Below, in pieces: positions 6,135 through 14,774 of a DNA stretch of 17,628 nt. Made by a program: the position numbers and the translations under genes. Within the stretch, counting starts at the first letter, position 1. Each line of letters opens with the position of its first letter. This DNA is from CAYTGR01 sp964437445. Its GTDB lineage: Bacteria; Chloroflexota; Anaerolineae; B4-G1; SLSP01. The stretch is taken from positions 1-17,628 of the forward strand of contig CAYTGR010000071.1 in assembly GCA_964437445.1 (NCBI GenBank). Direction: 5' to 3'. The notes below the pieces were generated by a model. The model ran no database searches. It saw nothing but the letters and a program-made list of their open reading frames with translations, and was not told where the DNA came from.

Positions 6135-9100
6135 ATGCGGGAGCCCAAAAATTCCCTGGCAATACGGTTGACCCTTTGGTTATTGTTACTATCCACCCTG
6201 CCTTTAGCCGTCATGGCGATTTTTGTCCGCCACACGGTCATGAAAACCCTGGCTCAGGTGATCTTTGATGAAGCCGTGGCCTCTTCTGTGATGAACAGCA
6301 TCCAACAAACAGCGTTGGTCCAGCTCGGCATCAGTCTGTTTATCATTTCCATCGCTGGTGGAGCGACCATCTGGCTGATCATCGGGCGGCCTTTGCAGCA
6401 GTTGACTCGGGCAGCTAAACGGATGGCCGCCGGAGACCTGGACGTCACCGTAAATCCCCAAGGGATGGAAGACGAACTGGGAATTTTAGCACTGACTTTT
6501 AATCAGCTGGCGGCCCAGGTGCGCGAGCTCGTCCAGGGGTTACAAGATCGTGTGGCTGACTTACAGCAGACCGAGTGCGCTTTACGTGAGGCGGAGGAAA
6601 AATACCGGGGTATTTTTGAAAACGCGATTGAGGGCATCTTTCAGAGCACCCCCGAGGGCCAGTTCATCAGCGTCAATCCGGCCATGGCGCAGATCTTCGG
6701 CTACGCCTCACCGGAAGAGATGCTCTCCCTTATCACCGACATCGGAGAGGCCCTGTACGTAGATCCGGCCCGGCGGGTTGAGTTTGAGCAAGCCCTGAAG
6801 CAAAACGGTATCATCCGCAACTTTGAAATCCACCAGCGGCGTAAAGACGGCACGCTCATCTGGGTTTCCACCAACGCCCGTGTGATCAAAGACGAAAATG
6901 GCGCAGTGCACCACTACGAAGGCACCACGCAAGAGATCACGGCCCAAAAGCAGATGGAAATTGCGTTGCAGCAAAGCCGGGCCGAACGCGACCGGCTGTT
7001 TAATTTCTCCCTGGACCTGTTGTGTGTGGCCGGCTTTGACGGCTACTTTAAACAGGTGAACCCGGCCTGGACGGCCACGTTAGGCTGGTCGGTGGAGGAG
7101 CTGTGCAGCCGCCCCTGGCTGGATTTTGTGCATCCCGACGACCGCGAGACGACCATCCGCACCGGGGAAGCGCTGCTGGCCGGTCAAGCCGTCCATGCGT
7201 TTGAAAACCGCTACCGCTGCCGCGACGGGGGCTATCGCTGGCTGGCCTGGAACTCGTTTCCGTTGGTGGCCGAACGAACCATTTTTGCGGTCGTCCGCGA
7301 TGTCACCGAACACAAGCAAATGGAAGCAGCCCGGCAACGCTATTTACATGTCGTCACCAACATGCAGCTGGGGCTGCACGTCTACCACCTGGAAGATCCC
7401 AGTGACGACCACTCGCTCAGATTGGTGGATGCCAATCCCGCCGGCGTCCTTTCCTTAGGATTAACGGAGGCCGACCTCCTCGGTAAAACCATTGATGAAG
7501 CGTTCCCCGATCTGCGCGCTCGCAATATTCCACAACGGTACGCCGATGTCGTCAGAACCGGCCAACCGTTTACTATGGAAGAATTTTTCTACAGCCAGGC
7601 CAATCTACCGCTGGCCGCTTATGCCTTCAAAGTCTTCCCGCTGCCCAACGAGTGCGTCGGGATCCTGTTTGAGGATATCACCCGGCGCAAACAAATGGAA
7701 CAAGAGCGCCAGGAAAGCGAGCGCCGTTACCGGGCCATTTCTGAGCTGGTCTCCGATTACATTTTCCGGGTGGTGGTTGAGCCTGACGGCAAGATTGTGC
7801 TGGCGTGGGTCAGTGACAACTTCACAGCCATCACCGGGCGTTCGCTGGCGGAAGCCCAAACAGTCGAACTATGGACAAAGATTTTCCACCCCGACGACCT
7901 GGCAACAGCGATGGCCTTCCTCCAACAGATCGTCGTTTCAGGAAAAGGAGGAGAAATAGAGTGTCGCACCTTCATCAAAGACAGAGTCCGGTGGGTCAGC
8001 ATCGTCGCACATCCAGAATGGGATGAAGCAGCCCGGCGGACCACCGCCATCATGGGGGCCGTCAAAGACATCACCGAACGCAAGCTGGCCGAGGCAGCGC
8101 TGCGCGAGAGCGAAGAGCGCTTCCGGATTACTTTCCACACCAGCCCGGATGCGATCAACATCAACCGGGCCTCGGATGGATTGTTCGTAGACGCCAATGC
8201 CGGCTTTACCGCCCTCACCGGCTATTCCCGCGAAGAGGTCATCGGTCACACCTCTTACGAGATCGACCTCTGGCATGATCCCCAGGATCGTGCTCGTATG
8301 GTCGCCGAGCTCCAACAGCACGGTCAGGTAGAAAACCTGGAAGCCCGCTTCCGCCTCAAAGACGGTCGCGTGAAAACCGGCTTGATGTCGGCCAGACTCC
8401 TGTTGTTAAACGGGGTCCCCCACATTCTTTCCATCACCCGCGACATTGAAGCGCTCAAACAGGTCCAGGTGGAGCGCGAACAGCTGCTGGTGCAAATCCA
8501 GGAACAGGCCCAACGGGTGCAACAAATCATCAACAGCGTGCCCGAAGGCGTCATTCTGTTGGACGCTGGCGAGCCCACTCAACGGCGCGTGCTGTCGGCC
8601 AACCCCATGGGCGAAAAGAACCTCGCGTTCCTGGCCGGGATAGCCGTCGGCGAGGTGCTCACCCAGGTAGGCGACCGCCCCCTGGAAGAGCTGCTCACCT
8701 CTCCGCCCAAGGGGCTATGGCACCAGCTGGAATACAAAGGACAGAGCTTCCAGCTGCTGGCCCGGGCATTGGAGACCGGTCCGGCGGCGCGCGGCTGGGT
8801 GCTGGTGATCCGCGACGTCACACAACAACGCGAGTTTGAGCGCCACGTCCAGCTCCAGGAGCGCCTGGCTGCCGTGGGACAGCTGGCCGCCGGCATCGCC
8901 CACGATTTCAACAACATCATGGCCACGATCATTCTCTACGCCCAGATGACGGCCCGCTCACCGACGCTCTCCCCGCGCGAACGAGAGCGGCTGACCATCA
9001 TCAACCAACAAGCCCATTACGCCACCAACCTGATCCAGCAGATTCTGGACTTCAGCCGCCGGTCGGTGCTGGAGCGACAGCCGGTAGACCTTTTACCCCT

Positions 9101-10055
9101 GCTCAAAGAGCAGGTCAAGCTCTTGGAACGGACGCTGCCCGAAAACATCAGGATTCGCCTGCTCCACGGACCGGATGACTACACCATCAACGGCGATCTG
9201 ACACGGCTACAACAGATGTTCATGAACCTGGCCGTCAACGCGCGGGATGCCATGCCTGAGGGGGGCGAGCTCCTCATCCAGATAGAACGGCTTCTGGTTG
9301 CCGACCACTCCCCCGTCCCCCTGCCCAACATGGCGCCGGGAGCGTGGGTCAAAATCACCGTGGCCGATACCGGCACCGGTATTCCCCCTGAAGCCTTACC
9401 CCACATCTTTGAACCGTTTTTCACCACCAAAGCGCCCGGCAAAGGCACCGGGCTGGGGTTGGCCCAGGTGCACGGCATCGTCGGCGGGCATGAAGGGCAC
9501 ATTCAAGTCCAAAGCCGGCTCAGAACCGCCCAAACCCCTGGGGAGACGGTTTTCACGATCTATCTCCCCGCTTTACCTGTCACCTCACCGCAAACCTGGT
9601 CCCAGGACCTGAGCGAGTTTATCGCCGGCCAGGGGGAAACCATTCTTATCGTGGAAGACAACGCCGCCACGCGCGCGGCCCTGGTGGCCAGCCTGGAGGC
9701 GCTCAACTACCGGCCCTTGACTGCCGCCAACGGGTACGAAGCGCTCACTGTGCTGAGCGATTTCAGCGCCCCCGAGACCGCCTTCCAGATCCAACTGGTC
9801 ATCAGCGACGTCGTGATGCCCGAAATGGGCGGGCTGGCCCTGGTCCACGCCATGTACCAGCAAGGGTTCCATACCGGAGTCATCCTGCTCACCGGCCATC
9901 CATTGAAAGAAGAGCTGGAGCGGTTACACAAACAGGGCGACGCCGCCATTGACGCGCTCGTCCGGGATTGGGTGCTCAAGCCGCCCACCCTGGAGCAGCT
10001 GGCTCAGGCGATCACAGGCGCGCTGAAGGCCGGCCGCCCTGCACCAGCGCCGTAA
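6135..10055 (+). CDS. Hybrid sensor histidine kinase: HAMP, six PAS-type domains, HisKA, HATPase, receiver
   Basis: A 1306-aa inner-membrane signalling protein. Order: helix about 8-30, short exterior loop of about 30 residues, helix about 61-83, HAMP about 84-136 (RPLQQLTRAAKRMAAGDLDV), PAS units starting near 154, 287, 402, 529, 660 and a degenerate sixth near 796, then the dimerisation domain with phospho-acceptor His923 in GIAHDFNN. The ATP-binding domain has Asn1035 (NLAVNARDAM), Asp1078 in ADTGTGIP, FEPFFTTK, and GKGTGLGL. The C-terminal receiver has acidic pair E1174/D1175, phospho-acceptor Asp1225 (SDVVMPEMGG), Thr1253 and Lys1282, all intact. No HPt or DNA-binding output domain is present, so the phosphate must pass to a partner encoded elsewhere, or the receiver feeds back on the kinase. 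The start has GGAGG at 6124-6128, six bases upstream. PAS ligands cannot be told from sequence. The tiny exterior loop suggests the upstream membrane protein or the PAS domains do the sensing. Confidence 0.94.
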   Translation: MREPKNSLAIRLTLWLLLLSTLPLAVMAIFVRHTVMKTLAQVIFDEAVASSVMNSIQQTALVQLGISLFIISIAGGATIWLIIGRPLQQLTRAAKRMAAGDLDVTVNPQGMEDELGILALTFNQLAAQVRELVQGLQDRVADLQQTECALREAEEKYRGIFENAIEGIFQSTPEGQFISVNPAMAQIFGYASPEEMLSLITDIGEALYVDPARRVEFEQALKQNGIIRNFEIHQRRKDGTLIWVSTNARVIKDENGAVHHYEGTTQEITAQKQMEIALQQSRAERDRLFNFSLDLLCVAGFDGYFKQVNPAWTATLGWSVEELCSRPWLDFVHPDDRETTIRTGEALLAGQAVHAFENRYRCRDGGYRWLAWNSFPLVAERTIFAVVRDVTEHKQMEAARQRYLHVVTNMQLGLHVYHLEDPSDDHSLRLVDANPAGVLSLGLTEADLLGKTIDEAFPDLRARNIPQRYADVVRTGQPFTMEEFFYSQANLPLAAYAFKVFPLPNECVGILFEDITRRKQMEQERQESERRYRAISELVSDYIFRVVVEPDGKIVLAWVSDNFTAITGRSLAEAQTVELWTKIFHPDDLATAMAFLQQIVVSGKGGEIECRTFIKDRVRWVSIVAHPEWDEAARRTTAIMGAVKDITERKLAEAALRESEERFRITFHTSPDAININRASDGLFVDANAGFTALTGYSREEVIGHTSYEIDLWHDPQDRARMVAELQQHGQVENLEARFRLKDGRVKTGLMSARLLLLNGVPHILSITRDIEALKQVQVEREQLLVQIQEQAQRVQQIINSVPEGVILLDAGEPTQRRVLSANPMGEKNLAFLAGIAVGEVLTQVGDRPLEELLTSPPKGLWHQLEYKGQSFQLLARALETGPAARGWVLVIRDVTQQREFERHVQLQERLAAVGQLAAGIAHDFNNIMATIILYAQMTARSPTLSPRERERLTIINQQAHYATNLIQQILDFSRRSVLERQPVDLLPLLKEQVKLLERTLPENIRIRLLHGPDDYTINGDLTRLQQMFMNLAVNARDAMPEGGELLIQIERLLVADHSPVPLPNMAPGAWVKITVADTGTGIPPEALPHIFEPFFTTKAPGKGTGLGLAQVHGIVGGHEGHIQVQSRLRTAQTPGETVFTIYLPALPVTSPQTWSQDLSEFIAGQGETILIVEDNAATRAALVASLEALNYRPLTAANGYEALTVLSDFSAPETAFQIQLVISDVVMPEMGGLALVHAMYQQGFHTGVILLTGHPLKEELERLHKQGDAAIDALVRDWVLKPPTLEQLAQAITGALKAGRPAPAP

Positions 10056-10066
10056 AGACCCTGCGC

Positions 10067-10885
10067 CTACAGACGGGTGGACCAACCTGAAGGCGGCGGC
10101 TTAGCCAACGTCAGCTGCGAGACGCCCAGGAAAAGCTCCAATCGGGCCACCACCTGCTCTTTGTCGGCGGCCCCTGAGGTATACGTCTCCGTCAACGGCA
10201 CCACACGCTCGGGGTCAGTCAGCAAGAGGCTGACCCGGTAGGCCTGCCCGCCGTGCAAACCCCAACGTTCCTCCATCGTGACCCCCACGACCTCCGTCAA
10301 CAGATACTCCGTGCGCTGTCGGCCGGTCAGTGTGGGCCGCTCATGCACGGCCAGCCCGGCCGGTTTGTCAAACGTCCAGGTAGCGCGGGATTGAAGCACG
10401 CTCACGGTCTCCAACCCGCCGCCGATTAACATAAGCAACAGAAAAATGGGCACCCCGCGTGCGTTCCCTGCCTTAACGATCTTCAGCGATGGCTGGCCCT
10501 GATCGGCCCCAAAACGGTTGATCTCCGCCACCACCTGCTCCGCCGCCGTCCGCGTGCTGTAGGGTGTCAGTTCCAGAGTTTGGTGCGGGTCTATCAACTG
10601 AACGGCATAATAGGAGCCGTTCTGGCTGTAGTGCTGGACAATCTCCACCCGGATCGGCAGCGTCAGAGAAGTTGTGTTGAGTGTCACGCCCAAAAGGCTC
10701 TGCCGCACCTGGCACTGTACGACGGCCGATTGGGGCCGCACACAAATCAGCGTAGAAGTCTGCAAAGCAGAGGCGATCGCCACCAACGGCAGTCCCACGA
10801 GCAAGAGGCCCAAGAGCATCATCGTCCGGCCCAGGCCGCGGCCCTGCAACTTCAGGCGGTCTGCGGTTTCCTCAACGATTTCCAT
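10067..10885 (-). CDS. Membrane protein of unknown function with internal duplication
   Basis: A 272-aa product I cannot assign to a named family. Two hydrophobic helices (about 20-42 and 144-165) are each followed by a strand-rich region. The two halves match: YYAVQLIDPHQTLELTPYS...AAEQVVAEINRF (92-125) against YRVSLLLTDPERVVPLTETY...ADKEQVVARLELF (216-252). It thus looks like two copies of a helix-plus-soluble-domain unit. Cys48 and Cys58 flank a CVRPQSAVVQC stretch after the first helix; from memory this resembles conserved hypothetical cyanobacterial membrane proteins, but I cannot verify that. The start chosen is ATG 10883-10885, preceded by a G-rich AAGGGGGG ribosome site; the frame runs further upstream but would cross the terminator of the ABC operon. 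It ends 11 bp from the convergent kinase gene, with no terminator visible between. Confidence 0.72.
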   Translation of the reverse strand: MEIVEETADRLKLQGRGLGRTMMLLGLLLVGLPLVAIASALQTSTLICVRPQSAVVQCQVRQSLLGVTLNTTSLTLPIRVEIVQHYSQNGSYYAVQLIDPHQTLELTPYSTRTAAEQVVAEINRFGADQGQPSLKIVKAGNARGVPIFLLLMLIGGGLETVSVLQSRATWTFDKPAGLAVHERPTLTGRQRTEYLLTEVVGVTMEERWGLHGGQAYRVSLLLTDPERVVPLTETYTSGAADKEQVVARLELFLGVSQLTLAKPPPSGWSTRL

Positions 10886-10921
10886 CCTGCCCCCCTTGTT
10901 CACCCAGGTGCTGGTGATTGG

Positions 10922-10927
10922 ATTATA
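10922..10927 (-). promoter_or_regulatory. Possible -10 element of the duplicated membrane protein gene
   Basis: A perfect TATAAT on the minus strand lies 37 bp upstream of the chosen start codon. The position expected for a -35 box (10945-10950) falls in the U-tract of the preceding terminator and reads TTTTAT, a poor match, so only the -10 is convincing. Confidence 0.4.
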
Positions 10928-10940
10928 ACCTCGGCGGTTC

Positions 10941-10974
10941 CAAAATAAAACCGGGCGGCCCGTAGGCCGCCCGG
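10941..10974 (-). terminator. Intrinsic terminator of the ABC exporter operon
   Basis: A perfect 10-bp stem (10951-10960 with 10965-10974, arm CCGGGCGGCC) with loop CGTA is followed on the minus strand by TTTTATTTTG. It starts 21 bp after the stop of the last permease gene. Confidence 0.9.
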
Positions 10975-10995
10975 TGGCATCAGCACCAATCTGAC

Positions 10996-12204
10996 TCACT
11001 CGTACCGCCGAAAACGGAGAACACCCAGCACCATAAAGAGGAGCGCAAAGCCCAGCAAGATGCCAACGTAGGGCAACACGTCCGGGACGTGCGCCCCGCG
11101 CGCCAGGAGCGCCGTATACGCCTTCATCGCCCACGTGGAAGGGAGCACCTGGACCACCCGTTGGTAGAGCTGCGGCGTGACCTCCAGCGGATACCAGGCC
11201 CCGCCGAGTGCCGCCATTGCCATGGAAAGACCGACGACAACGCTACCGGCCTGGCCGCGCGTCCGCACCACCGTCGCCAGCAGGACACCGAGCGCGACGG
11301 TCGCCAGCGCAAAGGCCAGCGAGACAAGCGCCACGGCCAGGGCGTCCTGCCCCCAGTTCACACGGAAGAGCAGCGCGCCGCCCGCCAGCAAGATTGTCAT
11401 CTGGAGCAACCCCAGCAGCAGCCGGGCGATCAATTTGCCGCTCAGGATCATCCCGCGCGAGGTGGGCATGACGAGCATCCGCCGCAGCGTCCCGCGCAGC
11501 CGTTCATCCACCAGCACCTCGGCCGCCCCCAGCAGCGTGATCTGCACCCAGGTCACCACCTGCCCGGCCGAGGCCTGCTCCGCGCCGGTCGCCATCGTGC
11601 GGCTCTGCGTCACCTGCGACCCGGCGGGCCAGCGCACCTGCGCGGTCGCGGGTGGACGGGCCGCCGCGGCCAAAGTCTCCGACAACACGGCCTGGAAGAA
11701 AGCCGCTTCCTCCTCCGCCGTCTTGACGGTGCCCGCCTGCCGGGCCTGCTCTACCCCCAGCCGGGCCACCAGCGCCGCACCGCCCACGCGCCCCTGGGCC
11801 GCCTTGACAGCCTGTTCCACGGCGGGACTCTGGCTGCTGTCGGGGCGGGTATGCAGGGTCAGCGTCACCGGCTCACCGGCCGTCAGCGCCGCCGTGAAGC
11901 CCGCCGGGAGCTCCAGCCCGAACTCGCCCTCCGGCAACGCCGCCACGATCTCCGGTTCCAGATTGGCCGGCCTGAGCGCCGCCACCAGCGCCGCCACCAC
12001 CGGTCCCTCCTCCCCCTGGAGCACGTAAATCGGGATGCGTACCTCCTGCGGCTCCTGTTCACCCTGGTCCATCATCCCCCCCAACCCCGCTCCGACCGCC
12101 GCCGTAAAGAGCAGCGGCAGCAGCAGGAAGAAAACCAACGAGATGGGGGACTCAAATTCCCGCAAAAACTCCGTTCGGACCATCGCCCAAATTCTGCGCA
12201 TCAT
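10996..12204 (-). CDS. ABC-2 type transporter permease (second permease of the operon)
   Basis: A 402-aa membrane subunit of an ABC exporter. It has one N-terminal helix (about 21-41), a long exterior domain (about 45-210, Ala/Glu rich), then about five helices (212-231, 255-279, 288-312, 318-338, 377-396). This is the layout of the YhiN/DrrB-like ABC-2 family. The cytoplasmic coupling segment DERLRGTLRRMLVMPTSR (233-250) is typical, as is the GxWYPLE loop (335-341) near the end. The start codon is doubled (ATG ATG, 12204 and 12201); AGAGGG lies one base before the first and four before the second, so the second may be the real start. It lies 83 bp after the first permease and is the last gene of the operon. 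The cargo cannot be predicted. Confidence 0.9.
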   Translation of the reverse strand: MMRRIWAMVRTEFLREFESPISLVFFLLLPLLFTAAVGAGLGGMMDQGEQEPQEVRIPIYVLQGEEGPVVAALVAALRPANLEPEIVAALPEGEFGLELPAGFTAALTAGEPVTLTLHTRPDSSQSPAVEQAVKAAQGRVGGAALVARLGVEQARQAGTVKTAEEEAAFFQAVLSETLAAAARPPATAQVRWPAGSQVTQSRTMATGAEQASAGQVVTWVQITLLGAAEVLVDERLRGTLRRMLVMPTSRGMILSGKLIARLLLGLLQMTILLAGGALLFRVNWGQDALAVALVSLAFALATVALGVLLATVVRTRGQAGSVVVGLSMAMAALGGAWYPLEVTPQLYQRVVQVLPSTWAMKAYTALLARGAHVPDVLPYVGILLGFALLFMVLGVLRFRRYE

Positions 12205-12240
12205 ACCCTCTTTTCACTCCATCCAAACAAGCCTCAAGCA

Positions 12241-12282
12241 AGCGCCCGTTCCTTGAGATTGATTAGATTGATTCTTGATTCC
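12241..12282. repeat. Intergenic repeat copy 1 in the ABC operon
   Basis: Shares AGCGCCCGTT (12241-12250) and TTGATTCTTG (12268-12277) in the same order with the other spacer of this operon at 13673-13710. In between is a GATTGATTAGATTGATT run. It sits directly after the stop codon of the upstream gene in the mRNA sense. Confidence 0.6.
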
Positions 12283-12287
12283 CCGGC

Positions 12288-13634
12288 TCATTCAAATTGC
12301 CGGCGGAAACCGAACAGCGCGATGACGTAATAACCAACCGTCAGCAGAAGTGCGCCCCCCAACCAGGGCAGGATGCTTTCCAGCCCGCGCCCCAGCTGGA
12401 GCCGGGAGAAGATCTCAATCCCCCAGGCCTGCGGCGTCACCAGACTGAGCTGCTGCACCCAGGTGGGCAGGTTAGCTCGCGGGAAAAAGCTGCCAGAGAG
12501 CGCCGCACCGACCAACGTCACGGCGGTACCGATAGCGCCGGCCTGGCCCGGCGTTTTAGCCCAGGCGGAGACCAGTGCGCCGACACCGCTGGCGCAGAGC
12601 ACCAGCACGCAGATCCCCGCCACCACCCCCAGCGGCGCACCCCAGTAAGCGCCGACCAGGCTCGTCGCGCCCCAGAGGACGCCGACCTGCAACAACCCGG
12701 TCAGCACGATCCCAGCCATCTTGCCCACCAGGACGGTGAGCGCCGGCGTCGGCGAGACCAGCAGCCGGGGCAGCGTCCCGCCGGCCCGCTCGGCCAGCAG
12801 CGTCCGCCCGCCAGAAGTGACAGCGAACATGAGGAAGAGGATAGACATGCTCGCAGCGGAATAGTCCAGCCAGCTGAACGGCCGTCCGCTGGGGGAAACC
12901 ACCTGCAGGCGGACCGGCAGTTCGCTCTCCGCGTCAGGCAGCGCGGCCCCGGTCCCCTCCGCGCCCAAGCCGGCCGCGTTCTCCGCAGGGTCCACACCGG
13001 CAGCCAGCTGCCCCTGGACGATCCGCGTCATGATCGCCTGGATTCCCTGCATCTTAATATTCATGATCTCCAGCCCCTGGGTCACAATCCCTTTGACAAC
13101 AGCGGTGCTGATCTGCCGTTGCGGGCTGGCGTAGATTTCCACGGTCACCGGATCGTCCACCGGCCCCCCACCGCCGGCAAAGAGCTGGCCGAGGGCCATT
13201 TTCTGCTCAAGGCTGAGCGCATCCACCTGTTCCTGGGTCAGGGCCGTCAGGTCCAGGCCCAGACGCTCCTCCAGCTGCGCTCCCTGCGGGAAAACCCGGT
13301 CGCTGAAATCGGGCGGGATGACGATCAGCGCGGCGACCTCGTCGGCCTCCACGCGGGCCCGCGCCGCCACCTCGTCGGTCACCAGCTCCGGCGCGACCAG
13401 GCCGCTCACCTCCGGGCGCGAGAAAACATCCACCAAATCTTGGGAGAACGTCCCCCGGTCCTGATTGAGAATCAGGACGGGAATGTCGGCCAGATTGCCG
13501 CCACCCCCGCCACCGAACGCCGCCGCAATCGCCAGCGTCAACGCGAGCGGCGTCACCAACATCGTCACAATCGCCCCCACATCGCGGAAGGCGAGCCGCA
13601 CCTCTTTCCAGGCTAACACCCACAATTTACGCAT
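12288..13634 (-). CDS. ABC-2 type transporter permease (first permease of the operon)
   Basis: A 448-aa membrane subunit, same architecture as its neighbour: N-terminal helix about 20-40 ending in a six-Gly run, exterior domain about 48-255, then helices at about 258-275, 300-330, 334-357, 363-383 and 422-441. The AERAGGTLPRLLVSPTP coupling segment (281-297) and the FFPRANLP loop (383-390) mark the ABC-2 family. IPVLILNQDRGTFSQDLVD (51-69) is the typical start of the exterior domain of this family. AAGGAG lies seven bases before the ATG. With the second permease it probably forms a heterodimer driven by the upstream ATPase. The export substrate is unknown; relatives export antibiotics, lipids or polymers. 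Confidence 0.92.
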   Translation of the reverse strand: MRKLWVLAWKEVRLAFRDVGAIVTMLVTPLALTLAIAAAFGGGGGGNLADIPVLILNQDRGTFSQDLVDVFSRPEVSGLVAPELVTDEVAARARVEADEVAALIVIPPDFSDRVFPQGAQLEERLGLDLTALTQEQVDALSLEQKMALGQLFAGGGGPVDDPVTVEIYASPQRQISTAVVKGIVTQGLEIMNIKMQGIQAIMTRIVQGQLAAGVDPAENAAGLGAEGTGAALPDAESELPVRLQVVSPSGRPFSWLDYSAASMSILFLMFAVTSGGRTLLAERAGGTLPRLLVSPTPALTVLVGKMAGIVLTGLLQVGVLWGATSLVGAYWGAPLGVVAGICVLVLCASGVGALVSAWAKTPGQAGAIGTAVTLVGAALSGSFFPRANLPTWVQQLSLVTPQAWGIEIFSRLQLGRGLESILPWLGGALLLTVGYYVIALFGFRRQFE

Positions 13635-13672
13635 CGCTTATCTCCTTCAGCGGTTCAGCGTCCCGGCCAGAA

Positions 13673-13710
13673 AGCGCCCGTTGACTCGCTGATTCGTTGA
13701 TTCTTGCTTC
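13673..13710. repeat. Intergenic repeat copy 2 in the ABC operon
   Basis: Begins AGCGCCCGTT (13673-13682) and contains TTGATTCTTG (13697-13706), as does the copy at 12241-12282. Between them are tandem octamers CGTTGACT, CGCTGATT, CGTTGATT (13679-13702). It lies in the spacer right after the ATPase stop codon. Confidence 0.6.
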
Positions 13711-13711
13711 T

Positions 13712-14659
13712 CTAATCCCGCAACGCCCGCCCGGTCAGATGCAGGAAGACGGTTTCCAGGTTCGGTTCGCGGATCTCCACCGTGCGGATGTTCAACCCCA
13801 GACCGGCGGCCCGCGCCAGCGCTACAGGCAGCGCCGCCTCCGCCGATTTGACGTTGAGCACGACCGTGCCGTCATTGGAGCTCGCCCGCTGGATATCGGG
13901 CAGCCCCTTGAGCGCCTCGGCCAGGGCCGCTCCGCCTTCCTCTTGCCCCAACGCCAGGATCAACGTCTCGTGCTCACCCACCAGCAGGGTCAGCTCCGCC
14001 AACGTCCCTAACGCGATCAGCCGGCCGTGATCTATAATGCCGATCCGCTGGCTGAGCTCCTGCGCCTCTTCCATGTAGTGCGTCGTGTAGAGCACGGTCG
14101 TCCCCTGCGCGTTCAGCTGCTTGACGTAGTCCAGAATGTAGCGGCGGCTCTGCGGATCAATCGCCACGGTCGGCTCATCTAACATCACCAGCTGGGGCTG
14201 GCCCAACAACCCGACGGCCAGGTTCAGGCGGCGCTTCATCCCACCGGAGAAGGTCTTGACGCGGTCCTTCGCGCGGTCGGCCAGGTCCATCAGGGCCAGC
14301 AACGCCGCAATCTCGCGCGCCAGGGCCGCGCCGCTCAATCCGCGCATCTCCCCCCAGAAGCGCAGATTTTCCGCCGCCGTGAGGTCGTCGTAGAGCGCCA
14401 GGTCCTGCGGCACGACGCCGATGGCACGCCGCACCCCCATCGGATCCTGCCGCACGTCATGCCCGGCGACGGTGATCGTGCCGGCGGTCGGAGGCAGCAG
14501 TGTGCTGATCATGGAGATGGTCGTGGTCTTGCCCGCGCCGTTGGGTCCCAACAGGCTGAACATCTCGCCCTCACCGATTTCAAATGAAACTCCGTCCACC
14601 GCGTTTGGCCCGTCGGCGGTATAACGCTTTACCAAATCACAAACCGTTACCAGTGCCAT
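13712..14659 (-). CDS. ABC exporter ATP-binding subunit
   Basis: A 315-aa cytoplasmic ATPase of the ABC-2/DrrA-type exporter group. Walker A GPNGAGKTT (38-46), Q-loop Gln85, signature FSGGMKRRL (137-145), Walker B LVMLDE (157-162), H-loop His194. The D-loop region reads TVAIDPQSRR where TVGIDPQSRR is usual, a mild Gly-to-Ala change. After residue 220 there is a C-terminal regulatory domain of about 90 residues ending EPNLETVFLHLTGRALRD, normal for this group. First gene of a three-gene unit on the minus strand (ATPase, permease, permease; spacers 77 and 83 bp). GGAG lies four bases before the ATG. A possible minus-strand promoter is CTGACG (14764-14759) with TATACT (14743-14738), spacing only 15 bp, so weak. 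Confidence 0.95.
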   Translation of the reverse strand: MALVTVCDLVKRYTADGPNAVDGVSFEIGEGEMFSLLGPNGAGKTTTISMISTLLPPTAGTITVAGHDVRQDPMGVRRAIGVVPQDLALYDDLTAAENLRFWGEMRGLSGAALAREIAALLALMDLADRAKDRVKTFSGGMKRRLNLAVGLLGQPQLVMLDEPTVAIDPQSRRYILDYVKQLNAQGTTVLYTTHYMEEAQELSQRIGIIDHGRLIALGTLAELTLLVGEHETLILALGQEEGGAALAEALKGLPDIQRASSNDGTVVLNVKSAEAALPVALARAAGLGLNIRTVEIREPNLETVFLHLTGRALRD

Positions 14660-14674
14660 ACTTCTCCTTCCGCT

Positions 14675-14714
14675 CGCTTAATCGTTTTGTCGCTGAATCG
14701 TTCAGTGTTTGTGA
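14675..14714. repeat. Degenerate octamer tandem repeat upstream of the ABC operon
   Basis: Five consecutive 8-bp units: CGCTTAAT, CGTTTTGT, CGCTGAAT, CGTTCAGT, GTTTGTGA. They resemble the CGYTGAYT octamers in the spacer at 13679-13702. It lies in the presumed 5' UTR of the ABC operon. Confidence 0.5.
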
Positions 14715-14774
14715 ATGCACCCGCTCACCCATCTTTAAGTATATCCATCATAGCCCACCGTCAGAGTGCCATAC

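Noticed and set aside
10886..11134. Upstream extension of the duplicated membrane protein
   Set aside because: It runs through the terminator of the ABC operon and into the last permease gene in another frame.
12297..13616. Long open frame antisense to the first ABC permease
   Set aside because: Shadow frame rich in Gln, Arg and Pro with no domain; the minus strand encodes a clear permease.
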